DNA of 64,000 nt from Butyrivibrio proteoclasticus B316 (lineage in GTDB: Bacteria > Bacillota > Clostridia > Lachnospirales > Lachnospiraceae). Location of the stretch: contig NC_014387.1 in NCBI RefSeq assembly GCF_000145035.1, forward strand, positions 1,124,276 to 1,188,275, in the 5' to 3' direction. The first letter of the stretch is position 1; each line of letters opens with the position of its first letter. Positions 34,461-42,697 of the stretch are shown one piece after another. The translations under genes were made by a program, and so were the position numbers. The notes below the pieces were generated by a model, which saw only the letters and a program-made list of their open reading frames with translations, was not told the DNA's origin and made no database searches.

Positions 34461-36041
34461 TTATTTGGTAAGCTTTCCATAGAGATGTCCATCAAATTCT
34501 TTAAAATAGGTTTCTTCGATCTTGCGCATGAATACAGTAACATCGTCTTCTCCAAAGTAAAGCTCGAAACGAAGAGAACCTACACATTCATCAATAAGGT
34601 GAACACGAATATATAGAACGTTTTCTCTGAGCCAGATGGCACCTGCGGCATAGTGGGTATCATCTGGCTTTATTGATGCAGATGGATCACTACATGTTAC
34701 GATATCTCCTTCTAGCATTTCCTGTAATCCGAATCTGATAGAAATTGAATTGTTTTGGAGCATAGATCCAAGAGTCAAGACAGATTCTTTATCCGACAAT
34801 GAGAGTGTAAGAGTAGAAAAACCTTGCCTGTTATCGTCTAAATTGTATCTAAGCTCATATGAATCACCTGACTTTTGTGCAATACTCATAATGTTGTCAG
34901 GCAGTATCGCGTTGCTGGAACAAGGATCAGCAGCCTGAATTTTATGATCTTTGCCCGGAACCCTCGGCATGGAAATACGAAGCTTATCAGCTGTATCCAT
35001 AAGATCTTTGTAATCATCAGGCTTCGAGGAACTTATATTTACACCTTGATTTCCGGATTCATTATCCTGTATTCCCTGCAAAAGATATTTATAAATGCCA
35101 TCATAGATCACCTGATTTCCGCCGGCGATACCCTGAGTATCAGCAGTGGTCATGATGAGTAGTTCTTCATCCGGAAGGCTTATGGCAAGCTGACCTCCCA
35201 TTCCGTACATGACAAAACCGCCCATTTCATTCTGCCAGATTTGCATGCCGTATCCAGCTGATTCGCTTGGAAGAGGGCCTGTCATTATGGTATCACTGAG
35301 GTCTGAAGTGGCAAGCTCTATGAACTCTGGATTTATGAGTGTCCGCTCAACACCATCGTTGCAGATGACTCTGCCTTTTTTATCAAGCACATACAAAACC
35401 TTGAGAATATCCATGGGAGTAGCCATGAGGCCGCTTCCACCTATTGAAACTCCGAAAGGATCCTTGACCATATAGGAATCCTGACTAAAGTCCAGATAGT
35501 TTAAAAATTTCTCTTTCATATAGTCAAGCATAGGCATATGTGTAAGCTTCTCAACAAGCGCACACAGAACATGGGCAGCTGATGTGTCGTAGTGAAATAC
35601 GGTGCCCGGCTTATGGGTTGGTGGCACGATAAAAAAGCTTTCAACCCAGTCGGACTTCATATCAACTTTGTAGGTCGTAGAAGCGTGGCAGGTTCGCATC
35701 ATCAGCATATTGCGGATAGTCGTTTCTTTTATCCATTTATGAGTGCTTTCGTTAACATATTCAGGGTAGTATTTTACTATTGGATCATCCAGAGAAATTC
35801 TTTTTTCATCAGCTAAAAGAAATATAGAAAGTGCTGTAAAACTCTTGCTGATGGAGAACATTCTATGAAGAGTGCTTGCTTTATATGGTGCATAGTACTT
35901 TTCAAAAACAAGCCTTTCTTTGCGCATAATGAGAAGGGAGTGCATTGGTATATTTTTGGACTCCAAAAACAGGAGCAGATCTTTTATAGAAGATGAGGCA
36001 ATTCCTGCTTCTTCTGGTATTGCTCTTTGAAATGAAAACAT
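34461..36041 (-). CDS. Serine beta-lactamase-fold hydrolase
   Basis: 526 residues. The N-terminal domain (about 1-330) has class C beta-lactamase/esterase features: 'MFSISKSFTALSIF' provides the SxxK nucleophile and base, 'FHYDTSAAHVLCALVEKLT' the Tyr motif, and 'MGGQLAISLP' sits where HTG/KTG would be. A C-terminal domain (about 360-526) is beta-rich and unknown. No signal peptide, so cytoplasmic; likely an esterase or peptidase rather than a drug-resistance enzyme. GGAGGAAAACT precedes ATG 36041. Confidence 0.87.
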   Translation of the reverse strand: MFSFQRAIPEEAGIASSSIKDLLLFLESKNIPMHSLLIMRKERLVFEKYYAPYKASTLHRMFSISKSFTALSIFLLADEKRISLDDPIVKYYPEYVNESTHKWIKETTIRNMLMMRTCHASTTYKVDMKSDWVESFFIVPPTHKPGTVFHYDTSAAHVLCALVEKLTHMPMLDYMKEKFLNYLDFSQDSYMVKDPFGVSIGGSGLMATPMDILKVLYVLDKKGRVICNDGVERTLINPEFIELATSDLSDTIMTGPLPSESAGYGMQIWQNEMGGFVMYGMGGQLAISLPDEELLIMTTADTQGIAGGNQVIYDGIYKYLLQGIQDNESGNQGVNISSSKPDDYKDLMDTADKLRISMPRVPGKDHKIQAADPCSSNAILPDNIMSIAQKSGDSYELRYNLDDNRQGFSTLTLSLSDKESVLTLGSMLQNNSISIRFGLQEMLEGDIVTCSDPSASIKPDDTHYAAGAIWLRENVLYIRVHLIDECVGSLRFELYFGEDDVTVFMRKIEETYFKEFDGHLYGKLTK

Positions 36042-36158
36042 AGTTTTCCTCCGGGAATAGGATAGTTTAAAATTATAATCCTTATATTATCTAATGAATA
36101 GAGAAGATGCAATGAAATTGTATGCAAATATCTCATGACAAAATTAGACATTTATATG

Positions 36159-36197
36159 AAAACTCCCCTCCCTGAAATGCAAGGAGAGGAGCTTTCT
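36159..36197 (-). terminator. Terminator of the secreted VLG-motif gene
   Basis: Read on the minus strand, AAAGCTCCTCTCC pairs with GGGAGGGGAGTTTT (G-T wobbles), followed by TTTTC. It lies 38 bp after the stop at 36235. Confidence 0.75.
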
Positions 36198-36234
36198 TGA
36201 ATAATATAAATAATAAGAAAAGTTGGAGGCTGTA

Positions 36235-37893
36235 TTACTGAGCGTTTGAAGCAAAAACAGAATTCAGATACAGGAATCCGCAGTAACCGTTTTCATCGAG
36301 AAGGCTAAGAACATCATAGCCTGCAGGAACAGTTACTTCTACATGCTCATCATTTACTGGGAATGCTACCTGAAGTGTGAGGTCAGGACGCTTTGCAAGT
36401 TCTGTAAGCATCATCTTGTCAAGGCATGTAACTTTAGATGTTTCAAGTCTTAATACTGCACCCTGTGGAGCATTCTTAACACCATCGATGAAGGCTCTCT
36501 TATACTGAATAGCGGAGAGTTCACCTGCAGCTACTTTAACAACTTTTTTGCCGCTGATAACTTCATTTGAAGTGCCGTCTTCGCGGGAAGCGCCGAGTAC
36601 ATCAGGAAGATCACTGTTACGTGTTACAGTGAGTGTGGCGAAGATAAAAGGCATATCAAAAGGATTAACTTCAGAAACCTCTGTAACGTTTTCTGCAGGA
36701 GCTGAAACCTGTACAGGAGTTTCGGAATTATTAGCTTCTGCAACTGGTGAAGGAGTGTAAACAGGCTTGAGATAAGCTGAGATAGTGATTCCACCCTTGA
36801 AGTTAATGAACTTGACGTTGTAAGTTCCATCTCCGTTGTCGATTACAGTAACGTTATCACCTGCGGAAATTGCATAGCCTGCGTCTGCAGCAATCTTGAG
36901 GGCTGAATCAACACTGACAGTCATCAAATTGCATTCGTCCATAAGATCTTCATCATAACCGCTTATTGTAAAATGTTCTTTAGTGGCTTCATCAGTGTGG
37001 ATGATGAAATGTATTTTTTCATCAATCTGTTTCTGAACATAAGATCTATAGATTGTATCAGCGTTCTGTCCTATGGTGCTATATGTCAGACCAAAAGCCT
37101 GATTCTCATATGCGTATGCATATATATGAGGAAAAGCATTTACTACATTTGCACCGATTTCTGCTTCTGTTTCGCCTGCCTGACCAAAATCGTTACCATC
37201 ATGTGTCTCTACAAGTCCGATGATTTTAGGATGTACACTGTGGATATGCTCATCTATTGAACCGATTGTACCTGTAACAACTATTTTTCCACCCTGGGAA
37301 TTTACTTCAGGATTAATAAGGATACCATCTGAATAACCGATGGCATCACCATCGATATAGATATTGCTGGATCCGTCTGTGAGAATTGCACTTCCCTGCT
37401 TGTGACCGCTACGACCGGTTCCGTTAGCTTCACCGGCTGACATTTCGTCTGTGGTCTCATAGCCGCTTGCTGTAACATCCCCATATACAACAACTGTAGA
37501 GCCATCGTTAGCAGTAATACCTGAAATAACACCTGAAATAACACCAGGAGTAGCACCTTCGTCAGGATCATTTACAATGGCAGCTGCTCCGTTTTCAACA
37601 ACAAGAGCTCCCTTTGTACTTTCATCTGTTACGATTGAACCTTCAACTTCTACAACACCTTCGCTAACTTCAAGGCTTGTTCTGTCATTTTCATCTCTGA
37701 CGATTTTCTGAACACCTGATTCAGTCTCATCTTCAGGAACTGCAGGTGTTTCCTGCACTTCTGCAGGAGTTGCAGGAACTTCCTGTTCTGCAGGGGCAGC
37801 GCCCTCAGCTGCAAAGGTTGTAACTGCTGGTGAAAAGGCAAGTGACATTGCCATTGTGATAGCAGTTAAGTTGATTAGTGCTTTCTTATACAT
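36235..37893 (-). CDS. Secreted protein with VLG motif, function unknown
   Basis: 552 residues. The signal peptide is 'MYKKALINLTAITMAMSLAF' through 'TTFAAE' (cleavage near residue 29). A Pro/Glu-rich linker follows, then a region with short repeated 'ISGVISGI...GSTVVVYGDVTASG' strands, suggesting a beta-helix-like fold (about 60-230), then a mixed region and a linker with 'NSDLPDVLGASR'. That motif matches 'LPEVLGV.R' in the surface protein at the left end. The last ~100 residues form a separate domain beginning 'ISGKKVVKVAAGELSAIQY'. No C-terminal anchor. GGAGG precedes ATG 37893. Confidence 0.82.
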   Translation of the reverse strand: MYKKALINLTAITMAMSLAFSPAVTTFAAEGAAPAEQEVPATPAEVQETPAVPEDETESGVQKIVRDENDRTSLEVSEGVVEVEGSIVTDESTKGALVVENGAAAIVNDPDEGATPGVISGVISGITANDGSTVVVYGDVTASGYETTDEMSAGEANGTGRSGHKQGSAILTDGSSNIYIDGDAIGYSDGILINPEVNSQGGKIVVTGTIGSIDEHIHSVHPKIIGLVETHDGNDFGQAGETEAEIGANVVNAFPHIYAYAYENQAFGLTYSTIGQNADTIYRSYVQKQIDEKIHFIIHTDEATKEHFTISGYDEDLMDECNLMTVSVDSALKIAADAGYAISAGDNVTVIDNGDGTYNVKFINFKGGITISAYLKPVYTPSPVAEANNSETPVQVSAPAENVTEVSEVNPFDMPFIFATLTVTRNSDLPDVLGASREDGTSNEVISGKKVVKVAAGELSAIQYKRAFIDGVKNAPQGAVLRLETSKVTCLDKMMLTELAKRPDLTLQVAFPVNDEHVEVTVPAGYDVLSLLDENGYCGFLYLNSVFASNAQ

Positions 37894-37999
37894 TTTTTCA
37901 TTTCCTCCATTTCTTTACTTCCAGAGAAAAAGCGCTTTGGAAGTTTGTTACATAAGTTAAACATGTGAAATTGAAATAAAGTTGCAAAAAGATGCAAAC

Positions 38000-38029
38000 T
38001 TGTTTTTGAACTATTCTCTATGCTATAAT
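38000..38029 (+). promoter_or_regulatory. Promoter of the small gene at 38071
   Basis: TGC followed by TATAAT (38024-38029), an extended -10; TTGTTT (38000-38005) is an 18-bp spaced weak -35. Confidence 0.5.
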
Positions 38030-38070
38030 TTTTAGTGGTTTATTATTTGGTTTAGGTGGAGAGAGTTTTT

Positions 38071-38472
38071 ATGTCGTCAATAATTCAGAGTAATCAGGTG
38101 TTTAATAACGAGATAGCTTTTTGCAGAGTATATAGCTTGGAGAGCAAGAAGCAGCTCGAGGAAAGATTTCTTGCACACAGGATTTCATATTTTATAGAAT
38201 GGCAGGATAAATCAATTATCCAGCGTTTGTTTGACAGGAAAGGCAGCAAGATAGTTTGCACCTTTAGGATTAATAAAAGTGAGGTACTAAGAGCCAGAGA
38301 GCTTGCTCAGGGAATAGAAGGTATCAAATTCAAGGATAACGGCGATATCAAGTTTAATGAACGTATTCGCAGGAGAAGCGAAGCGGTCAAGAGTAATGAT
38401 GACGGTGATGGGCTTGAGATGCCGGAACTCAAGTTTGAGAATAGTACTGAAGACTACGAGGAAGAAAACTAA
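38071..38472 (+). CDS. Hypothetical protein with acidic tail
   Basis: 133 residues. The first ~75 look like a compact alpha/beta domain ('NEIAFCRVYSLESKKQLEER', 'ISYFIEW'); the last ~40 are acidic and probably disordered ('NSTEDYEEEN'). I do not recognise a family. ATG 38071 is chosen because GGTGGAG sits 9 bases upstream; the in-frame GTG 38056 overlaps that site. It has its own promoter and terminator, so it is a one-gene unit. Cytoplasmic. Confidence 0.72.
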   Translation: MSSIIQSNQVFNNEIAFCRVYSLESKKQLEERFLAHRISYFIEWQDKSIIQRLFDRKGSKIVCTFRINKSEVLRARELAQGIEGIKFKDNGDIKFNERIRRRSEAVKSNDDGDGLEMPELKFENSTEDYEEEN

Positions 38473-38476
38473 GATG

Positions 38477-38503
38477 AGTAGGGGACTTGCGCCCCTACTT
38501 TTT
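38477..38503 (+). terminator. Terminator after the small gene
   Basis: Perfect 8-bp stem AGTAGGGG and CCCCTACT, 7-base loop, then TTTT. Confidence 0.9.
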
Positions 38504-38536
38504 ATGATATAGGCAAGTAGATAGAGAGGATGAATA

Positions 38537-39964
38537 ATGTCATATCATCAGAATGTTAAAAAGTTTGAAAAAATAAATCAGAAGATGAGCGGCGGTAAAG
38601 ATAAAGAGAAACGCTCTGACTTGGATAAGGACAAAGCGAAGAATAAAAAGGTTGCTTCAAAGGCGAAGTTTACAGATGGACTTAAGGCTGGAAGCAGAGC
38701 CAGGGCCGAAGCAGAGGCTGCGACCTGGACGAAAACAGATACTAATGTAAAAAAGAATAGTAAAGCCGTAGATAAATCAAAGGGCAGGACAAGAGACGCA
38801 CTGGACAATAAAGCGGAGGCAGTCAAAAAAAGTCGCTGCCCGTATTTTAAAAAGTGCGGCGCCTGCCAGATGATCGATACTCCATATGATAAGCAGCTTA
38901 GGCAGAAGCATGCTCATGTTGCGGAACTCCTTGAACCATACACAAGAGTTGCTGCTTTTGTGGGAATGGAAGAGCCTGAGCACTATAGATGCAAAGTACA
39001 CGCAGTTTTTACCCATGACAAAAAGGGCAATCCTTTATCTGGAATTTATAGAGAGGGAACACATGATGTTGTTCCAATCGATAGTTGTCTTTTGGAAGAT
39101 CAGAAGGCTGATGCTATTATCACTACCATTCGTGGGATGCTCAAATCCTTCAAGATCAAGACTTATGATGAGGACAACGGTTTTGGGCTTTTGAGGCATG
39201 TACTCATCAGGATAGGCAAGAATACCGGTGAGATAATGGTGGTTTTGGTTACGGTTTCACCTATTTTCCCATCCAAGAATAACTTTGTTAAGGCTCTTTT
39301 GAAAGAGCATCCTGAGATTACTACAATAGTTCTTAATGTCAATGACAAGCAGACCAGTATGATCCTGGGGGATAAAGAAAAGGCTATGTATGGCCCTGGT
39401 TTTATCTATGATACCTGCTGCGGAATGAAATTTAAGATAAGCCCTAAGTCATTCTATCAGGTTAATCCTGTTCAGCAGGAGGTATTATACAACACTGCAA
39501 TTGAAATGGCAGAGCTCAAAGGGGATGAAGTAGCACTCGATTGCTATAGCGGCGTTGGGACTATCGGGCTTATTGCAAGTCCTCATGTGAAAGAGGTTAT
39601 TTCTGTAGAACTTAACCCTGATGCAGTAAAAGATGCAAAGATTAATGCAAAAATCAATAATGTGAGCAACATTACTTTTTATGAAAATGATGCTACAAGA
39701 TTCATGCAGCAGATGGCTGATTCGGGAGATAAGGCTGATCTTGTTTTCATGGATCCGCCACGAAGCGGCTCCACACCAGAATTTATCGAATCGATGATAA
39801 ATCTGTCACCGGATAAGATTGTATATATTTCATGCAGCCCGGATTCACTTGCACGTGATCTTGAGCTTATCACTAAGGGAGGCTATAAGGTTAAAAAAGC
39901 TATTCCTGTAGACATGTTTCCTTTTACGCGTTCAATAGAGATGGTAACTCTTTTGACAAAATAA
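38537..39964 (+). CDS. rlmD: 23S rRNA (uracil-5-)-methyltransferase, RlmD/RumA family
   Basis: SAM-dependent RNA m5U methyltransferase, 475 residues. Residues 1-95 are a Lys/Ala-rich, probably disordered extension with no recognisable TRAM domain, which RlmD proteins usually carry. The iron-sulphur motif is 'CPYFKKCGACQM' with a fourth Cys in 'IDSCLLED'. Motif I is 'ALDCYSGVGTIGLIA', then 'VFMDPPRSGS' and the catalytic Cys in 'YISCSPDSLARDL'. The target may be U1939 or U747/U54-like; not decidable here. GAGAGGA precedes ATG 38537. Confidence 0.9.
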   Translation: MSYHQNVKKFEKINQKMSGGKDKEKRSDLDKDKAKNKKVASKAKFTDGLKAGSRARAEAEAATWTKTDTNVKKNSKAVDKSKGRTRDALDNKAEAVKKSRCPYFKKCGACQMIDTPYDKQLRQKHAHVAELLEPYTRVAAFVGMEEPEHYRCKVHAVFTHDKKGNPLSGIYREGTHDVVPIDSCLLEDQKADAIITTIRGMLKSFKIKTYDEDNGFGLLRHVLIRIGKNTGEIMVVLVTVSPIFPSKNNFVKALLKEHPEITTIVLNVNDKQTSMILGDKEKAMYGPGFIYDTCCGMKFKISPKSFYQVNPVQQEVLYNTAIEMAELKGDEVALDCYSGVGTIGLIASPHVKEVISVELNPDAVKDAKINAKINNVSNITFYENDATRFMQQMADSGDKADLVFMDPPRSGSTPEFIESMINLSPDKIVYISCSPDSLARDLELITKGGYKVKKAIPVDMFPFTRSIEMVTLLTK

Positions 39965-39987
39965 AATTAAATTGAAGGGGGTTTTCA

Positions 39988-40563
39988 ATGAAAAAAGTAT
40001 TTGGGACCAAGGAGATAGTGATAACTGCAGCACTTTTGGCTATTTGTATTATCAGCCAGTTTTTTAAGAATCTGAGTGTGTTTATAACAGGGCCTGTTAT
40101 AAATGCGTGCCTTATAATAGCTGTGCTGTCAGCGGGGCTTGCAAGTGGCATAATTCTCAGCATTATAACACCTGTTACGGCTTATATTATTGCTGCTTCT
40201 CCTGTTATGATGGCTGTTCCTGGAATTATTCCGCTTATAATGGCAGGAAATGCAGTACTGGTTCTTGCTACACATTTTTTACTTAAAAAGGATCTTACTG
40301 ACGGAAAAGGGCTCAGAGATATAAAGAGCTATTTAAAGGCTATAGTCTGCGCGCTTTTAAAGGGCGTTTTCATGGGACTTACTATTGCGCTATGGCTCCT
40401 TCCTACTTTTATTTCTGAGGAAAGCCCTCTTATTAAGAAAATGCCTGTATTTCAGACAACGTTTTCTACTACTCAGTTTATCACTGCCTGCATCGGATTT
40501 GTGTATGCATTTATCATTTGGGCAGCACTTAGCAGGTTCCTTAGAAAAAGCGATCTGAAATAA
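39988..40563 (+). CDS. ECF-transporter S-component-like membrane protein
   Basis: 191 residues with five or six membrane helices. The pattern 'FITGPVINACLIIAVLSAGL', then 'ITPVTAYIIAASP' and 'MAGNAVLVLATHF', matches uncharacterised substrate-binding S components of energy-coupling factor transporters. The substrate is unknown and no A or T component is nearby, as usual for group II systems. GAAGGGGG precedes ATG 39988, 23 bp after rlmD, so it may be co-transcribed. No riboswitch is seen upstream. Confidence 0.75.
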   Translation: MKKVFGTKEIVITAALLAICIISQFFKNLSVFITGPVINACLIIAVLSAGLASGIILSIITPVTAYIIAASPVMMAVPGIIPLIMAGNAVLVLATHFLLKKDLTDGKGLRDIKSYLKAIVCALLKGVFMGLTIALWLLPTFISEESPLIKKMPVFQTTFSTTQFITACIGFVYAFIIWAALSRFLRKSDLK

Positions 40564-40636
40564 TAACAGTGATTATTTACAATTTTGGCAAGTTTTATTA
40601 CATAATAATAGGTTTTTATCTATAACTATTCTTATT

Positions 40637-40664
40637 AGAATAATCCAAAAGGGAGGATTATTCT
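40637..40664 (+). promoter_or_regulatory. Shine-Dalgarno hairpin before the GltD-like gene
   Basis: AGAATAATCC (40637-40646) pairs perfectly with GGATTATTCT (40655-40664), which ends one base before the ATG at 40665. The ribosome binding site GGGAGG (40651-40656) is in the loop and stem. Folding would limit ribosome access. Confidence 0.7.
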
Positions 40665-41849
40665 ATGTCTGTACATGTCATTGATGAAGCAAGTCGTTGT
40701 TTACAGTGCCCTAATCCCAGATGCAGGGAAAATGGGTGCCCTATTCACACTAATATTCCTGAGATGATCAGGCTTTTCAAGGAGAATAAGATGATGGAAG
40801 CGGCGGAGATGTTGTTTGAAAACAATCCGCTTTCCATGATCTGTTCCCTTGTCTGTAATCATGAGAATCAGTGTGAGGGAAACTGTGTCCGTGGGATAAA
40901 AGGGGATCCCATCCACATTTCTTCTATTGAAAATTACATATCGGATTCATGCTTTGAGAGGCTCGAGCTTAAGAAAGCTCCTTCAAACGGAATAAAGGCA
41001 GCTGTTATAGGTGCGGGACCTGCAGGAATAACAATTGCTATTATCCTTGCACTCAAAGGCTATTCTATTACTGTTTTTGAAACACATGATAAGATCGGGG
41101 GAATATTAAGATACGGAATTCCTGAATTCAGGCTGCCTAAATCAATTCTTGACAGGTATTATGTCAAGATGAGAGAGCTTGGCATTAAGTTCAGACCTAA
41201 TTTTTCTATTGGGGGTTCAACAAATATCCAGGATCTTTTAAACGATGGCTATAAGAGCGTGTTTATCGGCACCGGAGCGTGGAGACCGAGAAAACTTGGT
41301 ATTCCTGGAGAAACATTTGGAAATGTTTATTATGCTATCAACTATCTCAATAATCCTGACGTATATGATCTTGGGGACAAAGTGGCTATAATTGGCGCAG
41401 GTAATGCTGCTATGGATGTTGCCAGAACAGCAATACGTCATGGTTCAAGAGATGTGACTGTCTATGTCAGAGGACAGGAAGTATCAGCTTCCAAGCAGGA
41501 GTTTGAATACGCCAAGGTGGACGGCGTTAAATTTGAATACAATATGTCGATTGTCAGAATTGAAGATGATGGACCTGTGTTCAAGATGGAGGATGGAGAG
41601 AAACTCATTCCTGCGGACAGTATCCTGATTGCGATTTCTCAGGTTCCTCAGGACAGGATTATCAGTAAGGAAAAAAATCTGAAGCTGAATGAGAAAGGGA
41701 ATCTTGCCACTAATGAATTGGGCGAAACTACCATTCCGGGAGTATTTGCCTCGGGAGATGTTGTGACAGGTGCCAAGACTGTGGTTGCGGCAGTAGCAGT
41801 ATCTAAGCAAATTGCTGAAGATATGCATAAATTTATGCAGACAAACTAG
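40665..41849 (+). CDS. GltD-like NAD(P)-dependent flavin oxidoreductase
   Basis: 394 residues, related to the small subunit of glutamate synthase and to NfnB/SudB. The N-terminal Fe-S part has 'CLQCPNPRCRENGCPIHT' and 'CSLVCNHENQCEGNCVRG'. The FAD motif is 'AAVIGAGPAGITIAIILA' (about residue 107) and the NAD(P) motif 'VAIIGAGNAAMDVARTA' (about residue 240). Shorter than typical GltD (about 460-490), and no large glutamate synthase subunit is adjacent, so the true partner is unknown. It likely moves electrons from NAD(P)H to an unidentified acceptor. Translation may be controlled by the hairpin that covers its start. Confidence 0.88.
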   Translation: MSVHVIDEASRCLQCPNPRCRENGCPIHTNIPEMIRLFKENKMMEAAEMLFENNPLSMICSLVCNHENQCEGNCVRGIKGDPIHISSIENYISDSCFERLELKKAPSNGIKAAVIGAGPAGITIAIILALKGYSITVFETHDKIGGILRYGIPEFRLPKSILDRYYVKMRELGIKFRPNFSIGGSTNIQDLLNDGYKSVFIGTGAWRPRKLGIPGETFGNVYYAINYLNNPDVYDLGDKVAIIGAGNAAMDVARTAIRHGSRDVTVYVRGQEVSASKQEFEYAKVDGVKFEYNMSIVRIEDDGPVFKMEDGEKLIPADSILIAISQVPQDRIISKEKNLKLNEKGNLATNELGETTIPGVFASGDVVTGAKTVVAAVAVSKQIAEDMHKFMQTN

Positions 41850-41903
41850 TGAAGTTTAATGTATAATAGATTCTGCAAATTAACGTCTGGAAATAAGAGG
41901 GAA

Positions 41904-42656
41904 ATGAAGCAGAATTATAAGTTTATTATCAGTTATGATGGCACAAGATACCATGGTTGGGAGAAAAAGCCTGACCTTGAAATGACTATTCAGGGCAAAT
42001 TAGAAGGCGTGCTGAATAGAATGATAGGTGCGGAAGGCACCGGGGAAGTAAATCTAATAGGCGCGGGTAGGACAGATGCCGGGGTGCATGCCAGGGCAAT
42101 GACTGCCAGCGCCGTTCTTGATACGCATTTATCCGAAGCGGAGATTCAGTCTTACATGAATACATATCTTCCGGAGGATATAAGCGTCAACGAAGTCAAG
42201 GTATGTTCTGACAGATTTCATGCAAGATACAATGCTATAGGGAAAACTTACAGATATACTTGCTGGTATGGGGACGGTAAGCCGGTTTTTGACAGAAAGT
42301 ACGTTACTGTACTTGATCGTGAACCGAATGTAGATATGATGAGAAAAGCGGCTGAGCTTTTGATTGGGGAACATGATTTTAGAAGCTTTTGCGGTAATTC
42401 CAAGATGAAGAAATCTACTGTCAGGGTACTGGATACTATCAATATTGAGAAAAACGGTAATTACATACGTTTTTATTTTCATGGAAATGGCTTTTTGCAG
42501 AATATGGTGCGGATACTTACGGGGACGTTGCTTGAAGTGGGATATGGAAATATTTCACCGGAGAAAATCCAGGATATTCTAAAAGCGTGCGACAGGAAAA
42601 AGGCAGGACCTACGGCCAGACCTGAGGGTCTTTGCATGATGAAGGTGGATTACTAA
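41904..42656 (+). CDS. truA: tRNA pseudouridine(38-40) synthase TruA
   Basis: Isomerises uridines 38-40 in tRNA. About 250 residues, as usual. The catalytic Asp is in 'GAGRTDAGVHARAMTA' (about residue 54); 'YDGTRYHGWEKK' at the N-terminus and 'FHGNGFLQNMVRILTG' near the C-terminus are typical. Start ATG 41904 follows AAGAGGGAA; the earlier ATG at 41859 would add 15 residues absent from TruA relatives. It follows the oxidoreductase closely. Confidence 0.94.
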   Translation: MKQNYKFIISYDGTRYHGWEKKPDLEMTIQGKLEGVLNRMIGAEGTGEVNLIGAGRTDAGVHARAMTASAVLDTHLSEAEIQSYMNTYLPEDISVNEVKVCSDRFHARYNAIGKTYRYTCWYGDGKPVFDRKYVTVLDREPNVDMMRKAAELLIGEHDFRSFCGNSKMKKSTVRVLDTINIEKNGNYIRFYFHGNGFLQNMVRILTGTLLEVGYGNISPEKIQDILKACDRKKAGPTARPEGLCMMKVDY

Positions 42657-42697
42657 TTTAAATTAGTATATACAATTTTTTTAATAACGGGGGTTAT

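Noticed and set aside
34461..36041. Antibiotic-resistance beta-lactamase
   Set aside because: No signal peptide, the third active-site motif is not KTG, and the protein has an extra C-terminal domain; an esterase or peptidase is more likely.
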